A stretch of 13,652 nucleotides of DNA from Streptosporangiaceae bacterium (GCA_025934635.1 JAICWX010000236.1:1-13652); one strand, 5' to 3'. Numbered from the stretch's first letter, positions 5,068 to 13,188 are shown. Numbers and translations are program-made. Notes: generated by a model not told the origin, from the letters alone.

Positions 5068-7530
5068 TCATGAAGTGCGCGGCGGCGGGGCGGGGGCCGG
5101 GACCGGCGGCGGGGCGGGGGCGGAAGGCGCCGGCTGAGTGGGGGCGGGGCGGGTGAGGGCGGTGCGGACGCGGGTGAGCAGGGCGGCTTCGGTGAAGGGC
5201 TTTTCGAGGATGTCGTAGCGGGGTGCGGGGATGCCGTGGGTGTCCAGGATCGGCTGGGCATAGCCGGACATGAACAGGGCCGGGACGCCGGGGCGGAGCT
5301 CGCCGACCCGGGCGGCGACCTCGTTGCCGAGCATCTCGGGCATGATCACGTCGGTGAGCAGCAGGTCAATGGGCTGGGCCGGGTCACTGGCCTGGCGCAC
5401 GGCCTCGCTGCCGCTGGCCACCACGCAGACCTGGTACCCGCCGCGGATCAAGATGCGGCTGGTCAGGTCGCGCAGGCTGTCCTCGTCCTCGACGAGCAGG
5501 ATCGTCTCACCGTGCCCGGCCTGGCTTTCGCCGGCGGGCGCGGGCGCCGCCGCGGGCACGGCGTCCTCGTCGGTGACCGGCAGCAGCACGCTGATCGTGG
5601 TGCCCAGGCCCGGCTCGGAGTAGATCTCGATGCTGCCGCCATTGCTGGTCACGATGCCGTAGACGGTGGCCAGGCCGAGCCCGGTGCCCCGGCCCTTCGG
5701 CTTGGTCGAGAAGAACGGCTCAAAGACTCGCGCGGCGGTGGCCCGGTCCATGCCGGTGCCGGTGTCAGAGACCCGGAGCCGGGCATACCGGCCGGGCACC
5801 AGCTCGGGCCGCGGGGACGCGTAGACCTCGTCGACCTCGGTGTTGCCGGTGTCGATGGTCAGGCGGCCGCCGCCGGGCATCGCGTCGCGGGCGTTCACCG
5901 CCAGGTTCACCAGGACCTGCTCGAGCTGCCCGCGGTCGGCCTTGACCCGCCACAGGGCGGGCGCCGGGTCGGTGGTGAGCTCGATGTGCTCGCCCAGGGT
6001 GCGGCGGAGCAGCTGCCCGGCGCCGTGCACCACCTCGTTGAGGTCGATGACCTCGGGCCGCCGCACCTCGTGCTTGGCAAACGTCAGCAGCTGGCGGGTC
6101 AGCCGGCCAGCCTGCTGCGCGGCCACCTGGACCTGCCCGATGTCCTCGAGCACGGGCGCGAGCCCGGGATCCGCCTCGGCCCGCCGCCCGATCTCCTCGG
6201 CGGTGAAGTCGGTGTAGCCCTGGATCACGTTGAGCAGGTTGTTGAAGTCGTGCGCGACCCCGCCGACCAGCTGTCCCAGGCTTTCCAGGCGCTCGGACTG
6301 CTGGAGCCGGCGTTCCATGCGCTCGCGTTCGGCGACGGCGCGCAGCCTCTCCCGTTCGGCCTCCATGGCCAGTCGTTCGGTGACGTCCCTGATCGCCGCG
6401 GTGACCAGCATCCCGCCGTCGGTGGGCAGGTCGTTCAGGGTGATCTCGGCCGGGAACCGGCGGCCGTCCCGGCATTGGCCGGCCATCCGCAGCTCGGCGT
6501 CGATCGGCCGCGACCCGGGGTCAGCGAAGTACGCGGCCCGCGCGGCGGCCATCTCGGCCCGGGCCTCCTCGGGGACCAGCATCTCCACCGGCTGGCCGAT
6601 CAGCTCGCCGGCCGGGTAGCCGAACAGCTGGACGGCGTGCGCGTTAGCCATCGCGATCGACCCGTCGGCCGCCACCGCGATCATCGCGTCCGGGGCGGCG
6701 TCGAATACCCGCCGGAAGCGTTGCTCGGCCTGCTGCCGGTTATCGAGCGCCGCGACCAGCCGCAGGCGCATCAGCTCGATGCTGCGGCCCAGGCTGGCCA
6801 GCTCGGCCGGGCCGGCCGCGGGAATGCGGGTCTCGTAGTCGCCCGCGGTGACCGAGGCCATGGCCTTGCGCAGCGCCTCGAACGGCCGGAGCAGGCCGAG
6901 CCAGACCGCCGCGACGGCGTCGACCACCATGGCCGCGACCACGACGCAGGAGGCGATGAGCGCGCCGAGCAGCGTGTCCTGCCACCCGTCGAGCTGGTCG
7001 GTGACACGCTTCTGGGCCGCGGTGATCTGCTCCTGCATGTTCAGGCCGGCCGACCGGATGGCCAGCACGTACGGTCGCGAGTGGCTGATATCAGCCTGCT
7101 GAGCCTGGGCCGACGCGGCGTCGCCCTGGGCTACGGCCGCGAGCTGGGGCTCCGCGACACGCAAGAGCCAGGCCTGGTTGGCCGCGACCGCGGCGGCGAG
7201 CTGGCGGGTCACCGCCGGGTAGGCGCGGGCCAGCTCGGCGATCTGGCGCTGCCCGGCCCGCAGCCGGGCGCCGGTGTCGTCGAAGGCGGTCAGCGGGCCG
7301 GGGTGGCCCCCGATCACGTAGCCGCGCAGCCAGTTCTGCTCGGCCTGGTACTCCTCGAGCAGGTTGCCGGCGGCCGCGGCGGCGGGCACCAGCCGCTGGG
7401 AGAGCTGGCGGCCATCGGCCCGGATCCCGCCCGCCGCGACCAGCGCGACCGTCATGGCGGTGGCAGTCAGCACCAGCGCGATCACGCCCACGGCGGCCAC
7501 CCGCCGCCGCATGCTGGCTTTCAGTACCAT
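5068..7530 (-). CDS. Hybrid sensor histidine kinase: CHASE3-like, HAMP, PAS, HisKA, HATPase, REC
   Basis: This 820-residue membrane kinase has TM1 at about 11-32, an outside helical domain of CHASE3 type to about 180 (EYQAEQNWLRGYVIGG) and TM2 at about 184-212. HAMP follows (GDYETRIPAAGPAEL), then PAS at about 270-390 (FDAAPDAMIAVAADG to IRDVTERL). The phosphorylated His427 is in GGVAHDFNNLLNVIQGY. The ATPase boxes are NLAVNARDAMPGGG, SDTGTGMD and GRGTGLGLATVYG. The C-terminal receiver, from about 672, has VEDED, phospho-acceptor Asp727 (LLTDVIMPE), FMSGY and EKPF, and a Pro/Ala-rich tail follows. The ATG at 7530 is chosen for its GGGGGAGA ribosome site. A GTG at 7548 overlaps the upstream small gene (GTGA) and would add six residues. 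As last gene of the operon, its likely partner is the REC-PIG-L protein encoded by the first. Confidence 0.93.
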   Translation of the reverse strand: MVLKASMRRRVAAVGVIALVLTATAMTVALVAAGGIRADGRQLSQRLVPAAAAAGNLLEEYQAEQNWLRGYVIGGHPGPLTAFDDTGARLRAGQRQIAELARAYPAVTRQLAAAVAANQAWLLRVAEPQLAAVAQGDAASAQAQQADISHSRPYVLAIRSAGLNMQEQITAAQKRVTDQLDGWQDTLLGALIASCVVVAAMVVDAVAAVWLGLLRPFEALRKAMASVTAGDYETRIPAAGPAELASLGRSIELMRLRLVAALDNRQQAEQRFRRVFDAAPDAMIAVAADGSIAMANAHAVQLFGYPAGELIGQPVEMLVPEEARAEMAAARAAYFADPGSRPIDAELRMAGQCRDGRRFPAEITLNDLPTDGGMLVTAAIRDVTERLAMEAERERLRAVAERERMERRLQQSERLESLGQLVGGVAHDFNNLLNVIQGYTDFTAEEIGRRAEADPGLAPVLEDIGQVQVAAQQAGRLTRQLLTFAKHEVRRPEVIDLNEVVHGAGQLLRRTLGEHIELTTDPAPALWRVKADRGQLEQVLVNLAVNARDAMPGGGRLTIDTGNTEVDEVYASPRPELVPGRYARLRVSDTGTGMDRATAARVFEPFFSTKPKGRGTGLGLATVYGIVTSNGGSIEIYSEPGLGTTISVLLPVTDEDAVPAAAPAPAGESQAGHGETILLVEDEDSLRDLTSRILIRGGYQVCVVASGSEAVRQASDPAQPIDLLLTDVIMPEMLGNEVAARVGELRPGVPALFMSGYAQPILDTHGIPAPRYDILEKPFTEAALLTRVRTALTRPAPTQPAPSAPAPPPVPAPAPPPRTS

Positions 7531-7544
7531 CGGTCTCCCCCGGC

Positions 7545-7682
7545 TCACGCGAAGTAGAGCATCCGCAGGACCACGATCACGGCCACCGCGGCCAGCGCCA
7601 GCAGCGCCTTCACGACTAGGTCCCGCTCGTAACGGACCGCATCGCGGATCTCCCGGCGGAAATCGCGGTCGCTCCCGTTCAC
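7545..7682 (-). CDS. Small single-pass membrane protein, 45 residues
   Basis: A GTG-started frame encodes a charged N-terminus (NGSDRDFRREIRDAVRYERD) followed by one hydrophobic helix (LVVKALLALAAVAVIVVL) and a short RMLYFA end. The start overlaps the glycosyltransferase stop (GTGA), and the stop overlaps a possible GTG start of the histidine kinase (GTGA). It is therefore embedded in the operon with no spare bases. Charge distribution predicts the N-terminus inside. No family is recognised. Small membrane partners of processive synthases (PgaD with PgaC) offer a functional analogy but no sequence match. Good codon bias and the double overlap argue that it is real. Confidence 0.7.
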   Translation of the reverse strand: MNGSDRDFRREIRDAVRYERDLVVKALLALAAVAVIVVLRMLYFA

Positions 7683-9160
7683 TCCGGGATCCCCACCTTC
7701 CCCGTCTTCTCGGTCTTGTCCCAGGTCATCTCAGCGTGTCGCAGCTCCTTGAGATAGGAAGCGAACACGCAGGCGCACAGCACGGACCCGTAACCCACCA
7801 GGTAGACGAGCAGCGGGCTGAAAACCCGGCCGAGCCGGCGTGGCTCGATCGCCTTGGCCAGGTACCCCGCCGCCATCGACACGGTGAGCCAGGCGTAGGC
7901 GAGGACGATGCCCCAGCCCGGGTGCACCGGGCCGCCGAAGGCCGCCTGCGCGGCGTCCCGGAACAGCCGGGGGAAGCAGGTGTAGGCGATGATGGCCAGG
8001 TTCACCGCGCCGGGGAACATCACGCCCTGCCGCCAGGTGTGCCGCCCGGTCTTCGGGTCGATCATCAGCGCGAAGCCGGTGATGAAGATGTAGGTGGCGG
8101 CGTTGATGATCCACAAGACATGAAAGGCCAGCCAGGCACGTGGGAAATGGGTGTAGTACAGCGTGATCAGCGAGGCCGACGAGGTGATCATGAAAAGCGG
8201 CTGCAGGAACAAGCAGAACCAGAACACCCCGAAGTTCACGCTGCCTAGCCGGTGCTTCCGGGAAGGCCGGAACCACAGCCCGCGGTACCGCAAGGTGACC
8301 TGGACGTTGCCGCGGGCCCAGCGGAGCCGCTGCTTCCACAGCGCGGTGATGGCGCCAGGTTCCTCGGCCCAGACGATGGCGTGCGGCTCGAACACCACCC
8401 GGCGCCCGCGCAACTGGGTCTCGAAGGTGGTGAAGGTGTCCTCGGCCAGCGACGAGGTGTCGATCCGCCCGCCCAGGGCGACCAGGTTGGCCCGGGTGTG
8501 CAGCTGGGCTCCGCCCGCCAGGCAGGCGGTTGCGCCCAGCACGTTCTGCCCGCGCCGGGCGGCCGCCTGGGCGGTGATGTACTCATAGCCGATGAACCTG
8601 GTCATGTAATTGCCGGGACGACTGCCCTCCTTGATGTAGGCGGTGACCGCGCCTACCTCCGGATCGGCTAGGTGGCGGGTCATCTTGCGCAGCGAGTCCG
8701 GGGTGAAGATCACGTCGGCGTCCGTGATCAGCAGCGCCTCCATCCAGTCGTCTCCGAGAATGATGGCCAGGCCGTGGTTGAGCGTGTGCGCCTTGCCCTG
8801 ACCGCCCTTTTCCCGGCGCAGGTGGACCACCCGCCCCGGGTACTGCTCGGCCTTGGCCGCCGCCACAACCGGCGTGTCGTCCGTGCTCGCGTCGTCGACC
8901 AGGAAGACCCGCAGAGAGTCATGCGGGTACTCCAGCCCCATGAGCCGGTCGATCGAGGCGCCGATGACCGCGGCCTCGTTCCAGGCCGGGATCAAGATCG
9001 CGGTCCGCGGGAACACCGGCGCGCAGGCGTCGTAGTGGTTACGCCAGAAGTGCCCGGCCACCAGCAGGAACTGCCAGCTCGCGGCCAGCTCGGGAAGAGC
9101 ACCCGCCATGACGAGCACGATCAGGATCCAGTCTCCGGCTGAAATGACACCATGCCACAT
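7679..9160 (-). CDS. Membrane processive glycosyltransferase, GT2 family (PgaC/IcaA-like)
   Basis: This 493-residue protein probably polymerises a sugar nucleotide at the cytoplasmic membrane and passes the chain outward. One N-terminal TM (about 10-35) precedes the GT-A domain: ILIPAWNEAAVI, VDDASTDDT (Asp89-Asp90), TDADV (Asp147/Asp149, metal and UDP binding), the ED motif Glu240-Asp241 (SLAEDTFTTF), and QRLRW (277-281), the mark of processive beta-glycan synthases. The C-terminus has about five TM helices after residue 308. Poly-N-acetylglucosamine synthases are the closest type; hyaluronan or cellulose-type synthases are alternatives. An upstream deacetylase in the operon supports an N-acetylated sugar. 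The ATG at 9160 follows the PHP stop by six bases with a weak GGGG site, so coupled translation is likely. Confidence 0.92.
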   Translation of the reverse strand: MWHGVISAGDWILIVLVMAGALPELAASWQFLLVAGHFWRNHYDACAPVFPRTAILIPAWNEAAVIGASIDRLMGLEYPHDSLRVFLVDDASTDDTPVVAAAKAEQYPGRVVHLRREKGGQGKAHTLNHGLAIILGDDWMEALLITDADVIFTPDSLRKMTRHLADPEVGAVTAYIKEGSRPGNYMTRFIGYEYITAQAAARRGQNVLGATACLAGGAQLHTRANLVALGGRIDTSSLAEDTFTTFETQLRGRRVVFEPHAIVWAEEPGAITALWKQRLRWARGNVQVTLRYRGLWFRPSRKHRLGSVNFGVFWFCLFLQPLFMITSSASLITLYYTHFPRAWLAFHVLWIINAATYIFITGFALMIDPKTGRHTWRQGVMFPGAVNLAIIAYTCFPRLFRDAAQAAFGGPVHPGWGIVLAYAWLTVSMAAGYLAKAIEPRRLGRVFSPLLVYLVGYGSVLCACVFASYLKELRHAEMTWDKTEKTGKVGIPE

Positions 9161-9166
9161 CCCCGG

Positions 9167-9892
9167 TCAGGCACGGCCATCGCTTGCGGCGGCCCGGACC
9201 CAGCGGTCGTAGACGCCGATGTCCCGGCAGTGGTGGCTGTCGCTGCCGGCCACCACGGTGACTCCGGCCCGGACCAGGGCCGTCACCGTGCGGGGGGAAG
9301 GGCAGGACCACTTCTCGTTTACCTCGGCCAGCGCGCCCGCGTGCGCGGCCCGCTTGGCCAGGTCGGCCAGCAGGGCATCGGGGACCATGGCCTCGTCGAG
9401 CCCGATCTTCGGCAGCAGGCTGAACAGGTGAGCCAGCAGCACGCCCGGCCCGCCCGTCCCCTGCCCGCCGTACAGCACCGCGCGGGCCGTCGCCTCGCAC
9501 ACCCGCTCGATCGCCTCGGCCGCGGTCATCCCGCCGGACGCGATGGCCGACCGCACCTCGGCCGGGTGCACCGGGCCGTTGTCCGCCGGGAACTGGTGGT
9601 CCGCGATCAGCACCAGGTCGATGCCGTCCAGCGCCTCCGGCAGGTCGAGCCGCCCGCGGCCGTCCCAGATCTTGGCTTCCAGCCCGGCCAGCACCCGCAG
9701 CCCCGGCTGACCGCGGTATTCGGCCACCGCGGCGGCGAATTCCGGTACCCAGGCGGTGTCCCGCCGGACGTGGTCGGCCAGGCACAGCGTGCGCAGGCCG
9801 CGCTCGGCGGCCGCGCTGACGTTCTCGGCCAGCGTGCTCGAGCCGTCGTCGGAGAACGTGGAGTGGACGTGGTAGTCCTCGTCGAGGTTCAT
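9167..9892 (-). CDS. PHP-domain metal-dependent hydrolase
   Basis: This 241-residue cytoplasmic protein has the full set of PHP metal residues: YHVHSTFSDDG (His8, His10, Asp15 or Asp16), LADH (His41), GLEAKI (Glu72), IADHQF (His99), LLAHLFS (His155) and GSDSHH (Asp218, His220). PHP enzymes hydrolyse phosphoesters through a di- or trinuclear metal site. Relatives include histidinol phosphatase, CpsB/Wzb-like phosphotyrosine phosphatases of capsule operons, and nucleotide phosphoesterases. The ATG overlaps the ATP-grasp stop (ATGA). In this setting, removal of phosphate from a sugar or ligase product, or a CpsB-like regulatory role, would fit; neither is shown by the sequence. Confidence 0.9.
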   Translation of the reverse strand: MNLDEDYHVHSTFSDDGSSTLAENVSAAAERGLRTLCLADHVRRDTAWVPEFAAAVAEYRGQPGLRVLAGLEAKIWDGRGRLDLPEALDGIDLVLIADHQFPADNGPVHPAEVRSAIASGGMTAAEAIERVCEATARAVLYGGQGTGGPGVLLAHLFSLLPKIGLDEAMVPDALLADLAKRAAHAGALAEVNEKWSCPSPRTVTALVRAGVTVVAGSDSHHCRDIGVYDRWVRAAASDGRA

Positions 9893-10872
9893 GCCAGCGC
9901 CATCCCGGCGGCGGTGATCTCGGCGGGGTCCAGGAAGTGCTCGTCGAGGAAGCGGACCACGGCCCGCTCGCAGAAGTCCACCTGCGCCGGGACCGGCCGG
10001 CCGAGCAGGGCGGCCAGGGCGAGCCGGGGCATGTCAACCCCGCTGGCGATGGTGAGCCCGAGCGTGCCCGGCATCCGGGGGTTCACCTCGAGCAGCGCCG
10101 GTACGCCGTCGGCGTCCCGGCGGCACTGCACGTTGGCGACGTAGGTCACCCCGGTCGCCCGGGCCACGACCCGGCCGAACCGCTCGACCTCGGGGTCGTG
10201 GACGGTCCGGCCGCCCACCGACACGCCGGAGTCGACCCGGGCCCGCAGCCGCGGCACGGACGCGATCACCTGGCCGGCCGCGTCGGCGAGCACGTCGACG
10301 GAGTACTCCTCGCCGGGCAGGAACTCCTGCACGATCAGGGCGGGCGAGCGCTCGAGGGCGGCCAGTTCCGCGGCCGAGTCGACGATGATCACGCCGCGCG
10401 AGCCGCTCCCCCGGCGCGGCTTGACCACCGCCGGGTAGGTCCAGCTGGCCAGGTCGACGGACGGCCCGAACAGTTCGGTCCGCGGGACCGCGACGACGCC
10501 GGCGCAGTGCTCGGCCAGGGTCAGCTTGTCCAGGATGACGTCGAGCGCGGCGGCGGGCGCGAGCAGCAGGGCGACGCCGGCCGCGGCGTACTCCTCCCGC
10601 GCGCGGGCCAGCGGCAGCAGCTCGGCGTCCACCGTGGGCAGCACGACGTCTACCCCGAGGGCGCGGCACCGGTCCAGCAGGACGGCGGTGAACCCGGGGG
10701 CGGCGCCGGCCGGCACGAGCGTCCGTTCCCCGGTCAGGTAGAGCCCGGCCGCCCAGGGATCCATGTCGGCCGCGATGAGCTGGACCGACTCCTCGGCCCG
10801 GAGCGACTTCATCGCGGCGATCGCGGCGGGGCCGCCCGCGCCGGTGACCAGCACCCGCAGCGGCGCGGTCAT
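9889..10872 (-). CDS. ATP-grasp ligase, CarB/PylC-like
   Basis: This 327-residue protein has an N-terminal Rossmann-like pre-ATP domain (RVLVTGAGGPAAIAAMKSL) and LPTVDAELLPLA, then DKLTLAEHC opening the ATP-grasp fold. ATP-binding elements follow: YPAVVKPRRGSGSRGVIIV (lysine plus glycine-rich loop), VQEFLPGEEYSVDVL and the Mg site LLEVNPRMPGT. Such enzymes activate a carboxylate as acyl-phosphate and join it to an amine or another nucleophile. The pre-ATP domain resembles carbamoyl-phosphate synthase and PylC-type proteins. The ATG overlaps the REC-PIG-L stop (ATGA). Because the neighbouring deacetylase would create free amines, acylation of an amino sugar is a possible job, but that is speculation. 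Confidence 0.9.
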   Translation of the reverse strand: MTAPLRVLVTGAGGPAAIAAMKSLRAEESVQLIAADMDPWAAGLYLTGERTLVPAGAAPGFTAVLLDRCRALGVDVVLPTVDAELLPLARAREEYAAAGVALLLAPAAALDVILDKLTLAEHCAGVVAVPRTELFGPSVDLASWTYPAVVKPRRGSGSRGVIIVDSAAELAALERSPALIVQEFLPGEEYSVDVLADAAGQVIASVPRLRARVDSGVSVGGRTVHDPEVERFGRVVARATGVTYVANVQCRRDADGVPALLEVNPRMPGTLGLTIASGVDMPRLALAALLGRPVPAQVDFCERAVVRFLDEHFLDPAEITAAGMALA

Positions 10873-11888
10873 GCCGTCACCAGCTGGCTGCCCGCACGGT
10901 CACGGATGGCCTCGAACGGCTCGGCGTGGCTGCCGCCGCAGTACCGGGACCAGTAGCGGGCGGTCGAGGCGATCAGGTCGGGTTCCAGGTAGTCACGGAC
11001 GCCGGTCTGGGACCCGAACGTGTCGATGGCCTTGAGCTTGCGCTCGATGTGATCGTCGATGGTGACGAAGTGGGTCGGCCGGTAGTCCACGGTGGCCGAC
11101 GGGGACTGGAAGCAGTACACCCGGCCGACGCGGCGGCAGGCGACCATGGCCGCCCGGTGGACGTTGCGGTGATCCTGGTGGACGTCGTGGAGGGAGTGCG
11201 TGTAGACGACCGTCGGCTGCACCTCGGCGACGACCCGGTAGATCACGGTGATGGTCGGGTCACCCTCGGCGATGTGGGTGTCCTCCAGGTCGTCGAGGTA
11301 CAGCCGGGCCCCGATGACCCCGGCGGCCTCGGCCGACTCGCGGGCGCGCTGGGCCTGGTCGCCCCCGCGCGCGCCGCGGCACAGGGTCAGGATGGCCACG
11401 GTGTCGCCGGCCGCCCGGTGCGCCAGCAGTGTGCCGGCCGCGCCGATTTCCACGTCGTCGGGATGCGCCCCGATGGCCAGCACGATCTCCCGCCCCCGGG
11501 CCCGCGCCTCCCGGCCGGCCCGGATCAGCTCGGCCGCCTTGGCGATCAGGTCCCCCGCCCCGATCGGCTTTTGCAAGAACTCGGCGGCCGCGCTGCGCAG
11601 CGCGGAGACCGCGTAGTCGACGGTCGGGTTGCCGGTCAGCACCGCGACCGGCAGGTCGGGCACGAGCTGGCGGACCCGCTCGAGCAGCTCGAGCCCGTTC
11701 ATGCCCGGCAGCTCGATATCGGTGATCAGCAGGTCCCAGTCCTGGGCCTCGACGCGCCGCAGCGCCGAGGCCGAGTCGAGCTCGTGCGCGACCTCGAAAC
11801 CACCGCGCGTCAGCACCCTCATCAGGTACCCGCCGAGCGCGGGATCGTCGTCGATCAGCAGGATCCGCCCAGGCTGGCTGGCTTCCAT
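10869..11888 (-). CDS. Response regulator receiver fused to PIG-L/LmbE deacetylase
   Basis: This 339-residue two-domain protein has REC at residues 8-120, with acidic pocket Asp13-Asp15 (LLIDDDP), phospho-acceptor Asp57 (LLITDIELPGMNG), switch Thr85 (VLTGN) and Lys107 (LQKPI). A short linker leads to a PIG-L domain from about 134 with AIGAHPDDVEIG (His142, Asp144, Asp145) and HSLHDVHQDHRNVH, where His240 completes the zinc site. PIG-L enzymes remove N-acetyl groups from GlcNAc-type substrates or related conjugates. The ATG at 11888 is preferred because GGGGGG lies four bases upstream; an in-frame TTG at 11903 would add five residues. It is first in the operon, whose last gene is a hybrid histidine kinase. 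All key residues of both domains are present, so phosphorylation control of deacetylation is a direct prediction. Confidence 0.93.
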   Translation of the reverse strand: MEASQPGRILLIDDDPALGGYLMRVLTRGGFEVAHELDSASALRRVEAQDWDLLITDIELPGMNGLELLERVRQLVPDLPVAVLTGNPTVDYAVSALRSAAAEFLQKPIGAGDLIAKAAELIRAGREARARGREIVLAIGAHPDDVEIGAAGTLLAHRAAGDTVAILTLCRGARGGDQAQRARESAEAAGVIGARLYLDDLEDTHIAEGDPTITVIYRVVAEVQPTVVYTHSLHDVHQDHRNVHRAAMVACRRVGRVYCFQSPSATVDYRPTHFVTIDDHIERKLKAIDTFGSQTGVRDYLEPDLIASTARYWSRYCGGSHAEPFEAIRDRAGSQLVTA

Positions 11889-11917
11889 GATGCCCCCCGA
11901 CAAGGCCAGCGATTAAC

Positions 11918-11947
11918 GTTGAGTAACTGTGCAACTGTAATCAGTTA
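11918..11947. promoter_or_regulatory. Repeat cluster in the divergent promoter region of the glycan operon
   Basis: An AT-rich island holds TAACTG (11924-11929) and CAGTTA (11942-11947) as inverted copies 12 bp apart, AACTGT twice (11925-11930, 11933-11938), and GTTG/CAAC (11918-11921, 11932-11935). It lies 30-60 bases upstream of the REC-PIG-L start and about 50-75 bases upstream of the TATAAT serving the sulfotransferase gene. It could bind a regulator of both units. No clear leftward -35/-10 pair was found. Confidence 0.4.
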
Positions 11948-11993
11948 TGAGCACGATAGCAGCCAATCGCCGCGCGCCGCTCCCGGCGTTCCC

Positions 11994-11999
11994 TATAAT
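11994..11999 (+). promoter_or_regulatory. Perfect -10 box (TATAAT) of the sulfotransferase-like gene
   Basis: TATAAT stands alone in very GC-rich surroundings and would give a start near 12006, a 27-base leader and an AGGGGAG ribosome site at 12022-12028. The -35 position (about 11971-11976, CGCGCG) has no match to TTGACA, so the promoter may need an activator, perhaps bound at the repeats upstream. Confidence 0.5.
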
Positions 12000-12032
12000 C
12001 CTGACCGCGGGGCCGCATACCAGGGGAGATTC

Positions 12033-13172
12033 ATGCCTGCGATCCGGACCGGAGCGGGCACCCGGCTGCTGCACATCGGCCCGCACAAGACCGGCACCAG
12101 CGCCATCCAGGGTGCCCTCTACCTGGCCCGGGAACGGCTGGCAGCGCAGGGCGTGGTCTACCCGGGCCAGGGCCGGACGATCCTGTGGCCCATCCTCGCC
12201 GTCACCGGCCAGCCGCCGCTGCGCGGCGAGCCCACGCCCAAGATCTCCTACTGGGAGAACCTGACCAGCCAGATCGCCGCCACCGGAGACCAGCGGGTGG
12301 TGCTGAGCAGCGAGTTCTTCTGCCAGGCGGACGACGCCACGGCCCGCCGGGTAGTCACGGACCTGGGCGGCGACCGCGTCCACGTGGTGGTGACGCTGCG
12401 CTCCCTGACCCGGATCCTGCCGTCGCAATGGCAGCAGTACATACAGAACGGCTTCCATTTCCGGTACCACGAATGGCTCGAGGGGATACTGAGCGACCCG
12501 CCGTCCACGCCGACGCCGGCTTTCTGGATCCGCCACCGGCACGACGAGCTCGTCGCCCGCTGGGCCGCCGTGGTGGGTAAGGAAAATCTGACTGTCATCG
12601 TCATTGACGAATCCGACCGGCTCATGATCCTGCGTGTTTTCGAGTCGATGCTCGGCCTTCCGGACGGTTTCCTCGTGCCCGAGCAGAGTGCGGCGAACCG
12701 CTCCCTCACGGCCGCGGAGGCCGAACTCGTCCGGCAGGTCAACGAGGAATTCAGCCGCCGGGAATGGCCGCAGCGCAACTACTCCCGGTTCATGCGGTAC
12801 GGCGTCATCGAGGAGATGAAGAACACCCGCCTGCCGTCGCCCGGGGAGCCGAAGATCGCCACCCCGGCCTGGGCCCTGGCCCGGGCCGCTGATATCAGCG
12901 CCGAGATGGCTGCCCGCATCGAGGCGCTCGGCGTGAACATCGTCGGCGACATCTCCGCGCTGGGCAAGCGGCCCGTGGACCAGCCGGAGGGCCCGGCCGA
13001 CCCGGCGCTGCCGGTCGAGGCGGCCGCGCGGGCCGTGCTCGGCGCCCTGACCGGAGGCCGGGCGGGCGGCCAGACCACCGAGGAGGCCGTCGGCGAACTG
13101 TCCACCAGGAGCCTGGCCCAGGTGCTGGCCGGGCGGTTCCGGCAGCGAGCCCGCAGGCTCCTGTCCCGCTAA
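12033..13172 (+). CDS. Sulfotransferase-like protein (PAPS-binding P-loop)
   Basis: This 379-residue protein begins at the ATG four bases after AGGGGAG. Near the N-terminus, LLHIGPHKTGTSAIQ (14-25) is the 5'-phosphosulfate-binding loop of sulfotransferases, with Lys19 and Thr22-Ser23 in the usual places. VVTLRSLTRILPSQW followed by QQYIQNG fits the 3'-phosphate-binding segment, in the form typical of actinobacterial 'sulfotransferase family' proteins. The C-terminal 80 residues are Ala/Gly-rich and lack recognisable motifs. The expected reaction is sulfate transfer from PAPS to a hydroxyl or amine. The substrate is unknown, but divergence from the glycan operon suggests a surface polysaccharide or glycolipid. 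No signal peptide is seen, so it should act in the cytoplasm. Confidence 0.8.
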   Translation: MPAIRTGAGTRLLHIGPHKTGTSAIQGALYLARERLAAQGVVYPGQGRTILWPILAVTGQPPLRGEPTPKISYWENLTSQIAATGDQRVVLSSEFFCQADDATARRVVTDLGGDRVHVVVTLRSLTRILPSQWQQYIQNGFHFRYHEWLEGILSDPPSTPTPAFWIRHRHDELVARWAAVVGKENLTVIVIDESDRLMILRVFESMLGLPDGFLVPEQSAANRSLTAAEAELVRQVNEEFSRREWPQRNYSRFMRYGVIEEMKNTRLPSPGEPKIATPAWALARAADISAEMAARIEALGVNIVGDISALGKRPVDQPEGPADPALPVEAAARAVLGALTGGRAGGQTTEEAVGELSTRSLAQVLAGRFRQRARRLLSR

Positions 13173-13188
13173 GCCCGGTTTAATCGGT

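Noticed and set aside
5236..7557. 773-codon open frame on the + strand
   Set aside because: It lies antisense to the histidine kinase, which shows every family motif. Long antisense frames are expected at this GC content, and the product is Gly/Arg/His-rich without domains.
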